Notes under the pieces: model-generated
Seen by the model: only the letters and a program-made list of their open reading frames with translations
What the model was told of the DNA's origin: nothing
Databases searched by the model: none
Shown: in pieces, positions 23,813 to 34,289 of the stretch
Position numbering within the stretch: position 1 is the stretch's first letter
Layout of the letters: every line of letters starts with the position of its first letter
Made by a program: the position numbers and the translations under genes
Source of the DNA: Telopea speciosissima
Taxonomy: Eukaryota > Streptophyta > Magnoliopsida > Proteales > Proteaceae
Assembly: GCF_018873765.1 (NCBI RefSeq)
Contig: NC_057921.1
Location: 21,140,604 to 21,204,603, forward strand
DNA length: 64,000 nt
Direction of reading: 5' to 3'

Positions 23813-23949
23813 GGGGCGTTATTCTCTGTGCCGAAGCGTAGGCTATGCCCAGGCACGTGGGGGTGGGTGCAATAACCACCCTACCCCCTTGAGTGGCAGG
23901 CCCATGTGTCTGGGCGCAGCCTGCGCTGCGGCATAGAAAATATTCTCCC
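23813..23949. mobile_element. MITE, 137 bp, with 9-base target duplication
   Basis: Imperfect inverted arms of about 50 bases (GTGCCGAAGCGTAGGCTATG against ATGCCGCAGCGCAGGCTGCG) are flanked by TTTATTTTA at 23804-23812 and 23950-23958. No coding capacity. A 9-base duplication fits the Mutator superfamily. Confidence 0.8.
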
Positions 23950-23958
23950 TTTATTTTA

Positions 23959-24163
23959 TTTTTGTCTATCCTATCTAGCTGCCCAACAGGACTTTAACTA
24001 CAACTACAATAGATTTTTTTTAACCGTTACAAGCGAGAGGGGGTGGGGGGAAGAGGTACCTAGCTTATGGCAGAAATGTGAAACATGAGAATCAATCCCT
24101 CGACCTCTTGGGGGCATGCACTCTATTGACAAGCCACCGACCAACTGACCAAGCAGGTGTTCA
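23959..24163 (-). mobile_element. tRNA-derived SINE, about 205 bp
   Basis: The minus strand starts with a tRNA-like head (TTGGTCAGTTGGTCGGTGGC, then AAGAGGTCGAGGGATTGATT as a weakened B box) and ends in an A/T-rich tail. It is flanked by CCCTTTATTTTA (23947-23958) and CCCTTATTTTA (24164-24174). The left duplication includes the last bases of the MITE, so the SINE landed after the MITE. Confidence 0.65.
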
Positions 24164-24426
24164 CCCTTATTTTAAAATTGGACCTGACAAATCTTCCAGA
24201 GGAGAAGCTCAACATGCATGAGTCACACAGTTACTTCTCACAGTATTCTCACTACTTGAGAAGCATTTCGTTTGGTGTCAAGCTCAAGTGTGGGCTTTAG
24301 TCCTGGTCTCAAGTTTTAGGCTTCAGATTTTTGGGCCAGTTATGGGCTTGACTTTGCAAGCCTATAATCTATTGGGAATGGGCATGAGGCCTTTGAGTGA
24401 TGTCCGAAGTAGGTCATCTATATCAC

Positions 24427-24675
24427 TCATGGTTTTAGACCATGGTATCAGATCGGGTATTGGTCACTTGCAAAACCGATATGATACCGATATGGTATTG
24501 CTAAGGATTGATCATATTGGATAAAATTACGCTTGATTTCCCTTTTAAAAGAGGATTTTTGAGTTGTTTTACCCCTTGTCCCTACCGTGTATCGGCACAG
24601 TATCGGGGTCAACCACAGCCAAAACTGTTACATTCACCCGATACGGGTGATACGATACTGATACCTCAAACCATG
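24427..24675. repeat. 250 bp dispersed repeat with inverted ends, copy 1
   Basis: It starts TCATGGTTTTAGACCATGGTA and ends in CTCAAACCATG; inside are GATACCGATATGGTAT-like blocks and TTTTACCCCTTGTCC. Copies 2 and 3 are at 25589-25797 and 40581-40833. Non-coding. Confidence 0.75.
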
Positions 24676-25194
24676 GTATTACTAAATACAATCTCCTAGC
24701 ATAGATGAACATCATTTACTATGTTTCCATGTCAAAAAATTTAGTTACACAATATACTAGGCCCAGCAATAGAAATATAGATGTAAACTAGTCATATAAA
24801 TTTCATTATGAAAGGGTTCCCTTGAAAGTGTAAACTAAACTTGGCCTATTATTTATGGCCAGAGATTAATTTCGGTCAGTGGGATGTTGGGCCTACCTTA
24901 TCTAACTTGGACCTTAGGTTGGGCTTGTGCTTAAAATCATATGGATGTCTTGGGCCTTTCTACTAGACTTATTTAATCTGGATGGCTGGTTTTATATTGA
25001 TTCATGTGAACCTATGGTATGAAAGGAATTGTAGAAAATTTGAACTAATCCTTTGATGCTATTAATTAACAAGGACTTACAAGAGGCCAGCTCCAGTGGA
25101 GGACTTGGTGATTGCTAAGCAGCTATGTATTAATTTCCCTCGCTCTCCTTCCTCTAAAATCATAGAAATTCTTCGGTGTAGTACGCCTCAGTTG

Positions 25195-25562
25195 GACCGG
25201 GCTGGACAAAGTTAAACATTGATGGTTGTTCGTTAGGGAATCCAGGCCATGTAGCTACAGGTGGTATTTTTATAAATTCAAGAGGGACTCCTCAAGGGTA
25301 TTTCTCTCATTATTTGGGAGTATACTCAAAAGTTTTTTTTTCTAGAATTCTCAGCCTTATTCATTGGTGTTAAGATTGCCAAAGAGAATCATATAAATCA
25401 TCTTTGGGTTGAATTAGCTACCATAGTGTCTTGTGTTCTATCCCAAGTTATTCCTTGGAGATTTCAGTGGCAATGGAATCACTTTCTTCACTATCTTATA
25501 TCAATTACTTGGAGGATGATCCACTGCTGTAGGGAATTTAACTCTATAGCTTACCTATTAGC
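25195..25562 (+). pseudogene. LINE-type RNase H domain fragment
   Basis: The frame from about 25200 reads WTKLNIDGCSLGNPG, then GGIFINSRG, an Asn/Glu-containing block, KIAKENHINHLWVELA and YREFNSIAYLLA-like sequence near 25530-25560. This is the order of the RNase H domain that closes plant L1-type LINE ORF2 (DG motif, later acidic residues). A frameshift near 25330 splits it. No LINE RT is next to it and no poly-A end was found, so it is a fragment; a degraded host RNase H-like gene is less likely. Confidence 0.75.
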
Positions 25563-25588
25563 GCCCAAAAAAAAGGGGGGGAGTGTCT

Positions 25589-25797
25589 CCATGGTTTTAG
25601 TGCATGGTATCGAAACGGATATCGACAACACGCAAAATTGATACAATACCGATACGGTATCGGTTCGGTTGTATAGGATAAAATTTCCCCTAAATTTTCT
25701 TATAAATGAGTTTTCTGACATTTTACCCCTTGTCCATACCATGCGGATATCGGTATCGATGACTAGCAAAACCAGTATGTATCATCTAGGAACCATA
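25589..25797. repeat. 250 bp dispersed repeat, copy 2
   Basis: It starts CCATGGTTTTAGTGCATGGTA and shares CCGATACGGTATCGGTT and TTTTACCCCTTGTCC with copies 1 and 3. The right end is worn. Confidence 0.7.
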
Positions 25798-26203
25798 AGT
25801 GTCGCTCTTCCTTTGTGTCATACGAGATCATCTGGAATGCTCAATGTAGACCAAATTTAGTGCTCTTATCATCTCAAGATGGCAATGCCATAAGTGGAGG
25901 TTCAAGTTATCGTCTAGATATGCCTAGACGTTTATCTTTTACATCTTTTTCAAATTTTTCTTTATAAAATTTTCTGTCTTCTAAAAAGAAAGAAAAAAAT
26001 GGCATTGGGAGATATGCCCCTTTTAGTAAATAGGTTATCATATACATAACCCTTTTTGGGGTTATGATCAGGTTTGTATTTGAAAAGATCCTGGGAACAC
26101 CCCATGCACGATTCACTTGGTGGGTTGGGTTAGAGTCTATTTTAGGCATGGCATTTATGAAATAGCCCCACTGGTTATTTGCAACTTTATACATTTATAT
26201 ATA
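25798..26203. other. Intergenic, AT-rich
   Basis: No supported feature; ends with the ATATA target site (26199-26203) of Tat-3. Confidence 0.5.
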
Positions 26204-27012
26204 TGTTGGTGGAAAAAATGGTGTCCAACACTCACAAGATGACGTGGATCGTGATAAATGTAGGGCGTGCCAGAACCTTTGACGCAGGTTCAAACGGACT
26301 GGGGTTTGCAGCCTATCTGACTACTAACCAGGGATGTAGGGTTCTCTTGCGCCTGAGTTATCTCCAAGGACCTTTCTGTTAGACTTTATGGATTATGGAC
26401 TCAATGGGGCTCACCAGAAAGCTTGTAAAGACTGATTGAGAAAAAAGACTGACCTTTGCACGAAATGAAATTACTAAATTAACAAGAGAAGTACACTGAC
26501 CAGTTACAAACAAGCCAAATCCACTAGAACAGAACGTCTCCAATGATTGGCTCGATGGTAAGCAAACTCCTCCCACTACTAAGAAAGCTAAAATAAACTG
26601 ATAAGCAAGAAAACAGTAAAGATAATGCCAAGGAGTTGATTTTTGTGTGTCCTTTTCCCCGCAGCAGCCATTCCCCTTTTATAATGGTCCCTTTAGATAG
26701 TGACGGCGGAGTCCCCCTTGGCTTCAAACCCTATCTCCCATCTGGCGTGGCAGAGTCTGTTGCGCCTATCCTGGGCCCCATCGTTGGGATGAACGTGGCC
26801 TGCCTCCTTAGAAGTAGAGGATCCCTCCCTTGTGGGAGTGATTCTCTCAACCCCCTTTAACGAAGTCCTCTTTATCATCCTTGGGCTGCTGACGTGGCTC
26901 TCCCCTAACAGCCCCTCAGCAATGCACCAGACCGTGGGACCCATCTAAAGTGGCTTCACAACTCTAAGTGGCGCATGGTACCGTGGGACCCACCCGAGAA
27001 ATGGCTCCAGCA
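26204..27012 (-). repeat. Tat-3 3' LTR
   Basis: 809 bases, starts TGTTGGTGG and ends CTCCAGCA on plus. Confidence 0.95.
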
Positions 27013-27073
27013 ATCGCCCTTCACAACTTCCCGAGGCGGTGCCATGTGGCCTACCTAGCATTGGGAAGTTGTG
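27013..27073. other. Tat-3 polypurine tract and adjoining stem-loop
   Basis: The minus strand reads AAGTTGTGAAGGGCGAT before the LTR (27013-27029). CACAACTTCCC (27022-27032) pairs perfectly with GGGAAGTTGTG (27063-27073) over a 30-base loop. The same arrangement is seen in Tat-2 at 20946-21006. Confidence 0.7.
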
Positions 27074-27353
27074 CACCTTTCCTGTTACTTCCTGGATTCC
27101 GATGCCCCAATTATGACGCAGTGCCCTATTTCACCCCGGAAGGCTTCCCCTTCAATCAGTGCATCTCCTCCGATGTAATCGTCGGCCTTTCAATCAGTGA
27201 CTGAAACAACTACGCTCCTTTTGAATTTTGAATTCTCCTGGACTAGCGCCATAGACTCCCTCCATTTCTCTCTTTTTTAAGGCGCCACTTTCCTTGGTCT
27301 TCCTCCTGTTCTCACTCTCCTCCAATCGCCCATCTTCTGATCCTGCGCCCTGG

Positions 27354-30300
27354 ATGACCTTCCTCCCTACCCTGTGATCTCTCAGAGGGAGCGAGAGCTC
27401 GAGAAGACTTTGAAGGCGAAACAAGCTCAGCTCCTGCCTTCATCCCGATTTGAGGTACTCATCCCCTCTCCTGATCCTCCCCAGTTCACGTTAGGAACTG
27501 CCCAGCCTGATGTACCAGCCCCTATTCCTAACTTCCCATGACACACAGATGAAGCCCTTCTCCTTTGCTCCTCCACCCCTTTCAACGCAAAGCCTAAGCC
27601 CTTCAGTCGTCTCTGGCCGTCCTTCCTCCCAGATTGGGAGGCGTGGGTGGACCATGTCATGGTGGCAGAGCATGACCGCCTCGCTGCCCTAGGGATTCTT
27701 GATGCCCTGGATATATCCAGTACAGTCATTCCCCCAGACATCCCCCTTTTATAGGCCGCGCTACATTTCTGGTCGAGTTCCAGCAACACTTTCCTTTTCC
27801 CCTGCGGGCCTATAAGCCCCACCCTTCTTGATATTGGGGCCCATACGGGCCTCAAGGCCGTTGGCCCTGAGTTTCACGAGGCTTCTCATGGCTACTTAGA
27901 CTCCAGAGGGTCTAAGATATAGCACGGCCTGGATTTCACCAAGAAGGCTAGCTATAGCATGTACCTTTCGTCTATTCGGGGAACCAGAGGACATGTTTCT
28001 GAGGCTGAACTCGTGGCTTTCCTGCTCTTTTGGATTTGCCGTTACCTGGCATGTGTAAAGTCCAACAAGATTGCCAAGACCTACCTGCGTCTGGCAAACG
28101 CCCTCACCCGAGGGCGTCCAATGGATATGGCCTCTTTCGTCCTATCCTGCCTTTATAGAGGCTGTAGCAACATAGTTAGTACCAACTTTGAGTCAGGGGG
28201 AGGTCCTTTCTGGTTGCTCCAAGTCTAGTTGCGGGCTTATTTCCCTTCCTTTTACACTCCGTCCCCCGTCCTTGAGTGCCGCTCCCTTGGCCTCTACTTC
28301 ATGCCAGAGTTGGCAGAGGAGGAACGTCCTTCTTTGCAGGATTACCACACCTTCTTCCTCGATCTTGGGGACTCCCATTCCCCTGTACTGTTTATACCCT
28401 TTCATCTTCATCTAGATCTCCCTCCTTGGCTGTCGAAAGCCTTATCCAGCCCTCGGGCTGCCCCTGAACTATGGTGCAAGTTCCTAGTCTGCAGGGACCT
28501 GCACTTTGGGGTTACCTCAGAACCTTTTGACAATAATGCATGCAGGGTCAAAGTGTATAACCCCCAATGCTGTGCTAGCCAGTTTGGCCTACGGCAATCT
28601 GTCCCTCTACCATGCTATTTCTCTGAAAACAAGGGTGGACCCACTCGGCCTGTCCTGAGAGTGACGGGTTAGATCGAGCTCACCGCCAACATGGGAGACC
28701 TTGTTATGTCCCATTTCTTTCCTGAGCCATTTGACCCAGAGTTTTTGGCCTGGTGGTTCATGTACTCCGCTAACCTGTCTGCCAAAGCGCTTCCCCCCAT
28801 TACTGAAGATGCTGACTCTGAATCCGAATTGTAGGTGGAGGATGTCTCCGACAAGGGTAAAGCATCGGCCTCCCACGTCTCAAGTAAGTCACTTCTGAAC
28901 TCTATCCTTCGATATGAAAAGGCTTTTGGAGTCAAGTATCATCTAGACCGCACCATTATGCAGTGGCATCATGACCTAGCCGTAGATCGTATCCATCGCG
29001 AGATGCATGAAGCATTCTTAGCCCGGCCAGCGAATGCTCGTAAAGTGGCTAAGAGGGCCTACGTGGATATGAGCAGTTTTGATCGCTCATTTAAAGCCTT
29101 CCTGGATCGGTAGCCTACTCTTCCCGACGTCGCCTGGGCGTGGCCGAGCTTGTTAACCCCAACCTCTGGATGTAATCCGACGGGGTTGAATTCACCGGTT
29201 CTTATGCCGATGACTACGAGGTCACTCATACGAGGCACGCTGTCCAAGCCATCAATCCTGCCTGGCATGGTACCCCTATAACCCTGCATCCTTTGATTTA
29301 TTATTATCTTTGTAACTAACGGCCCATTATCTGGTGTCCAAAGGCTCATCCTTCCCGGTCCGTGCCTCCCCAAATAGCTGGCGTTGACACCTCCCAGAAG
29401 CGAAAGACCCCGTCATCAGCCCCCACTAGTCTGTTGTCCAAGGGTCATCTCCAGAAAAAACCAAAGCAAGCAGCAAAGAAGCCCCCCAAGCAGCAGTAGC
29501 CCTCCAAGGAGGCCCCTCTTAGTGAAGAAGTCTCTAAAGCACCATTCGGTCTACGGCGCTCCCCAACCCTCCTAACCGTTGCTTCAGGTTCAGACAAGGA
29601 GGACACCCCACTCGCAGGTTCCCATGATGAGGCGATATCCAAATCGCTTGCTCCTATTGTCTCGTCACCCCTCTCGAAGGTTGTTAGCACCGGGGAGCAA
29701 GTAGGCACCTCTAGTCCTGTTCCTGCTCCAGCCTGCAGTCCTTCACCTGATCTAGTGGTACATTCTGATGGTCTTTTTATGCGCTGGTTCGGCTTGGCAT
29801 CCTCTGACCGATTTCTTCCTTTTGGCAGGACTTTGACTTTGACTCGGTCCTGGCTGGCTGCCTCACTCCCCTTGGGGAAGCCCTCCCTATGGGCATGCCA
29901 GCTCCACTCCCTTCAGCTATCGAGGAGGCAAAGCGCGCTTTTATTGATTTGTAAACCAACAACTTCCCGCAAAGCAAAACCTCGACCCGGACTGTTTCCT
30001 CGCACTCAGCCAGCCACTTCAGACTTTATCGGCCTGTACCACCCTCCCGGACTCAGCCAGATCATAGATCAACAAGGCCACCACTATCATTCCAGATCTG
30101 ACTGCCAGCACACTGCAGGCTCTCAAGGCGGTCCATGATCTGGAAACAGCCATCAAGGAAGGTGACGGCCTATGTGCTGAGTGGGAGCAAACCAAAACTC
30201 AGCTCCAGGAGTCTGGTATGATCAACAAGCATTTCAAGCATGAAATCAAAGTCCTGAGCTCTGACATCACTAGTCTGGAGGCCGAACTATGTGCAACCTG

Positions 30301-30520
30301 ATGAGCCAAGGAAGAAAAGGAGGAACTGGCAGAGCCCTCCTTTGCCAGCTTCAAAGTTCTTGTCAAGACTGCGGAGACTCTCCAGGCCTCTGCTGCTGAG
30401 GCCGCTAGTTTGAAGAGTGACCGGGCTGCCCAATTAGCCACCACCAACCAAGAAGTTGCAAACCTTGAATCCCAATGGGACGACCTGTGGGGGTTGTTTC
30501 CCAAAGAAGACTTCTCTTAG
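27354..30520 (+). pseudogene. Tat-3 antisense plant-mobile-domain gene
   Basis: Parallel along its length to the Tat-2 gene. It begins DDLPPYPVISQRE (the ATG of Tat-2 is CTG here). The PMD (about 27640-28230) has FPCGPISPTLLDIGAH and FLLFWICRYLACVKSNKIAK. KSLLNSILRYEKAFGVKY follows near 28885-28940. After a Ser/Pro-rich part comes a coiled coil ending FPKEDFS-TAG at 30518-30520. Likely introns 29270-29377 and 29758-29828 (both GT-AG) sit at the same places as in Tat-2. Stops include TAGs at 28228 and 29111, where Tat-2 reads Trp and Gln (DRQPPLP). It converges with the integrase gene, ends about 200 bases apart. Length about 1,000 codons. Confidence 0.8.
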
Positions 30521-30717
30521 GCATGCGCGCCTGGCAAAATCTAGGGCAAATGTCCCCTAGTCTTGAATGCTCCCCTTTTTGTTGCAACAAAACTTTAATT
30601 CTTCTTGCTCCACGGCCTGACCGTTTGGGTTGGTCCCTCTCTTTTTCTTTTTCTTTTGAACATGTTTAATGGCCTGGCCACTAGGTCGGCCTTGGACCGG
30701 CTTTGTCTCCAACGCCC

Positions 30718-31992
30718 CTACCCCAGATCCCACATAGTGGGGTGGAACTTTTTTAAGAATTTTCCATTTATGGGTTTTAAGTGCACACTTCCTTCCATCT
30801 CTCTTAACCTGTATGCTCCTCCTCTTAGCACTTGATGGCCAACGAATGGCCCCTCCCATGTAGGGGACCACTTGCCATAAGTCGGATCCTTAGTCCCTAT
30901 CGGAAGGATAGCCTTTAGCACCACTTCGCCCTCCTGAAAACTCTTGGGCACCACCTTTCTATTATATACGGCCTCTACCGTGGCTTTCTGGGCCAAAACT
31001 CGATCGAGGGCCCTGAAGCGCTCCTCATCCAGATCCTCCAGTTCGGCCAGCATGGCCTCATTATAGGTGGTGGGCATGAACCCCTATTGGTACGCCACCC
31101 TTGCAGACCTAACGCTTAGTTCTAGGGGAAGGACCGCATCATGCCCATAGGTGAGGGCGAATGGCGTGGTCCCAGTACTTATCCGTTGTGACGTCCTGAA
31201 TGCCCATAGAACTTCAGACAACAACTCAGCCCATTTTTTGGGGTTTTCATCCACCACCTTAGCCAAGCAATTCTTCAACACCTTGTTGCTGGCAGTGTAG
31301 TATGGCGTGGAATGGGTTATAGTGATCCCATAATTCGCAGCAAACTCAAGGACTTGGCCCCCCGTGAAAATTGACCCATTATCGCATGTGATAGTCTCAG
31401 GCAGCCCAAACCTGTGAATTATTTGGGTTTTTAGGAACCGGATGATTTCTGTCTGGGTGACCGTTTTCATGGGAACGGCCTCTGCCCATTTGGTGAAATA
31501 GTCCATAACGACGATTATGAAGCACTGCCACCTTGTGGCTGGCAGCGTCACCTTCCCGATCAAGTCCATTGCCCACCCCCTAAACGGCCATGGCTTCACC
31601 ACTACGTTAAGCTCCATCGCTGGGGCTTGCTGCACTGGACCGTGTCGCTGACAAGCCTGATAACCTTTGGCATACCTCACACAGTCTGCCAGGATGGTTG
31701 GCCAGTAATAGCCATGCCTCCTGATTAAACATCTCATTTTAGGGCCGACCTGATGTGATCCACAGATCCCCTCATGCACTTCGGCCATGACCACCATAGA
31801 TTCATTGAGGCTGACGCACTTGAGTAGCAGACCATCTTTCCCTTTCTTGAACAAGTCATCCCCCATCAGGAAATAACTCAATGCCCTATACTTAGTTCTC
31901 CTATCCATGCTAGGACTGGGGTCCCTCAACTGCTTTCGTATGATGACGGTTCGCTCTAGACAATCCTCTATGGGGCGCAAACCTGATGCCAC
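30718..31992 (-). pseudogene. Tat-3 integrase
   Basis: Integration of element DNA is the family role. The N-terminal zinc region reads HEGICGSHQ ... GYQACQ, with the usual first Cys of the second pair lost. The core begins WAMDLIG (first Asp), then TCDNGSIFTG (second Asp). The expected stretch with the catalytic Glu between HSTPYY and ASNKVLKN is shortened, so no Glu is left there (near 31300). The C-terminal part GPFVGHQVLRGGAYRL is after a TAG at 31082-31084. There is no chromodomain, as expected for Tat. A dead integrase. Confidence 0.9.
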
Positions 31993-32013
31993 CTGCGCTA
32001 AGGCATTGGGGGC

Positions 32014-32454
32014 CTAATTCTCCACCCGAGGAACGTGTTTTACCGATACATCCTCAAAACGAGCCATCAGGCTTTTTACCAACATGTGGTGATGGACCAG
32101 GTGTTCACTCTCGCAATTGTATTCCCCTACTACCTGCTTAACCACAAGCTGGGAGTCCCTGCTTATCTTGACAGCCCTAGACGCCATAGCGAGGATGATC
32201 TTCATTCCAATGATGAGGGCCTCGTATTCGACATGATTGTTTGAATAGGCAAACCCCAAGTGCACGGCTAGCTGGGTTTCTGCCCCCAGCGGAGATCGAA
32301 CGGGGACCCCTGTCCAGGCTGACTGGCTGGTTTTTGATCCATCGAAGGACAGGAACCAAGGGGTAACGCCAATGTGTGTGATTTCCCTGGCCTCTCCTTG
32401 CCCTTCACTTTCACTGACCAATATAGGCGGGTGATCTGCGAGGAAATCGGCCAA
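32014..32454 (-). pseudogene. Tat-3 second (archaeal-like) RNase H
   Basis: The reading frame has FDGSKTSQSAWTGV, then NNHVEYEALIIGMK, SRDSQLVVKQVVGEY and the end KHVPRVEN, the D-E-D order of RNase H. This extra RNase H after the RT-linked one is the hallmark of the Tat lineage. It closes with TAG where a Gln is usual and joins the integrase frame directly. The frame itself is otherwise intact over about 146 codons. Confidence 0.85.
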
Positions 32455-33347
32455 GGCCTGGCTTTTGACGGCCTTCTGAGGAACGTACTAGAGGGAAAAT
32501 TCTACCAACGCCAGGGCCCACTTCCCAACTCGGCCTCTAGAGATTGGCCGTGAGAGCATGTATTTAATAACGTCGGTTTGGCATATGACCTCAATTGTGG
32601 TTGGTAACAGATAATACCGTAGCTTAGAACAGGATCAGAATAATGCTAGGCATAGCCTCTCCATCGGTGTGTAACGCCGCTCGGCCTCATTCAGGGCTCT
32701 GCTAAGGTAAAACACCGCCTATTCTATCCCAGCCTAGTTGTCCTGGGCTAGCAAACCCCCCACCGAAGATTTTATTACTGCAATGTATAGTTTTAGCAGG
32801 ACCCCTGGTCGCGGTGGCGCCAATACTGGGGTCTAACCAGGTAGTCCTTAACTGCGTCGAATGTCCTCTGATGCTCGGCGGTCCAACGAAAGTCTTCCCT
32901 CGGATTAATCTTTAGTAGGGAAGAGAACACCCTAGTTCGTCCTACTGAGTTTGATATAAACCGTCGGAGGAAGTTGACCTGCCTGAGAAACCGCTGGAGC
33001 TCCTTCTTGTTCGTCGGGGGCCTGGCCTCCCTAATGACCTTGGTCTTGTTTCGATCTGCTTCTATCCCCTTTTTGTGAACGAGGAAACCCAAGAAATTCC
33101 CAGCTGCTACCCCAAATGCACATTTTTTAGGATTCATTTTAAGGCCATGGGACCTCATCCTCTCAAACACTCTTTCTAGGTGGGCTAGGTGTTCTTCTTC
33201 GGCTTTGGACTTTATCACTACATCGTCGATGTAAATCTCCGTGAATTTTCCAATCATGTCATGGAAGATGGCGTTCATAGCCTGTTGGTACGTGGCGCCT
33301 GCGTTCTTTAGACCGAAAGGCATCACTACCCATTCATAGGTCCCCAA
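32455..33347 (-). pseudogene. Tat-3 reverse transcriptase C-half and RT-linked RNase H
   Basis: GTYEWVVMPFGLKNAGATYQ and the catalytic EIYIDDVVIKS (YIDD box, near 33225) are present, followed by GLKMNPKKCAFGV and LGFLVHKKGIE, all standard Gypsy RT blocks with Ogre/Tat wording. A frameshift near 32800 moves into the RNase H part, which has several stops (32455-32790). Confidence 0.9.
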
Positions 33348-34198
33348 CGCTCGTGCCCACCTTAGCTATGAATATTTGGTCGTAGCCCGCATGTTCGTCC
33401 ATGAAGGACATTATCTGGCTCCTAGACGCAGAGTCTACAAACATGTCCGCTATGGGCATTGGGTATTCGTCCTTCTGGGTAGCCTTATTAAGGTCCCAGA
33501 AATCAATACACACTCTCAGCTTGCCATTCTTCTTGATCACAGGGACAATGTTAGACAACCATTCTACATACTGAGCAGGTCATATAAATTCGGCTTTGAG
33601 CAATCCATCTTCTCACAGGTATAAAAGAGGGCATGCACAGGGTTTCTTCATTAATCCATGTCACTGGAGTGATGCTCCATAGTAATCCTAGTTGCCTGAT
33701 CAGGGGTTCATCCCTTACTTTTAGGATGACATCCGACGCCATGCGCCTGGGCAACTATTTTACTAGTCTGAAATTGTCCTTGATGGACAACCGGTGTTCG
33801 ACCAGTTTTCGTTCCAATCCTGGCATCTCAGAATAATCCCAAGAAAAACAATCTTTATATTTTCTCAGTAGAGTTACAAGCTTTTCCTGAAATACATGAT
33901 TAAGCAGACTACTAACAAAGATAGGACGTTTATCGTCCTTGGTTCCTAGGTTAACCTCCGCCAGTGGGTCCCATACTTCTGCTGGTATTTCTTCCATCTT
34001 TGACGGCGCAGGCCGTATGTCTTCCATCCTGATTTTGGCCTTAAGTTCTCTTAGTTTCTTGGCCATTGCTTTGGCCACTAACCCTTCCTCGACAGACATC
34101 CTCCTCTCCAGGCCAAAGACCGTCAGCCTCCGAAGGATGTTAGTTACTGCTTCATTGCTTATCTTAATCATAACTACTGGCGACGTCTGATTTCCCAT
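33348..34198 (-). pseudogene. Tat-3 reverse transcriptase N-half with an insertion
   Basis: DCFSWDYSEMPGLERKLVEH opens the RT region (near 33830-33890); a TAG follows where Gln is expected (33752-33754). The fingers read VPVIKKNGKLRVCIDF (near 33505-33550), then MDEHAGYDQIFIA. A short deletion near 33350 removes the usual block before GTYEW. Between the LKV and the LLKAEF motifs there are about 105 extra bases (33604-33715) not found in the family. Confidence 0.85.
33604..33715. repeat. Extra segment in RT, shared with 4308-4420
   Basis: It has a TGGAGTGATGCTCCA hairpin core and GATCAGGGGTTC, resembling GGCCAGGGGTTC in the Tat-2 spacer. Origin unknown. Confidence 0.5.
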
Positions 34199-34289
34199 CC
34201 TAAATGGACGGCAGTCCTCGCTGCCCCGGCCTTGTCCTGGCCTGAGGTACTGGTTGCATTACGGTAGCTGTTGTGACCAACAACATTGG

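Noticed and set aside
26719-26944. ORF pairs in the Tat-3 LTRs (also at 38687-38995)
   Set aside because: LTR sequence; no domain, and conserved only by LTR identity.
27427-27855. Minus-strand ORF of 142 codons
   Set aside because: Shadow of the plus-strand PMD gene. The plus frame, not this one, is shared with Tat-2.
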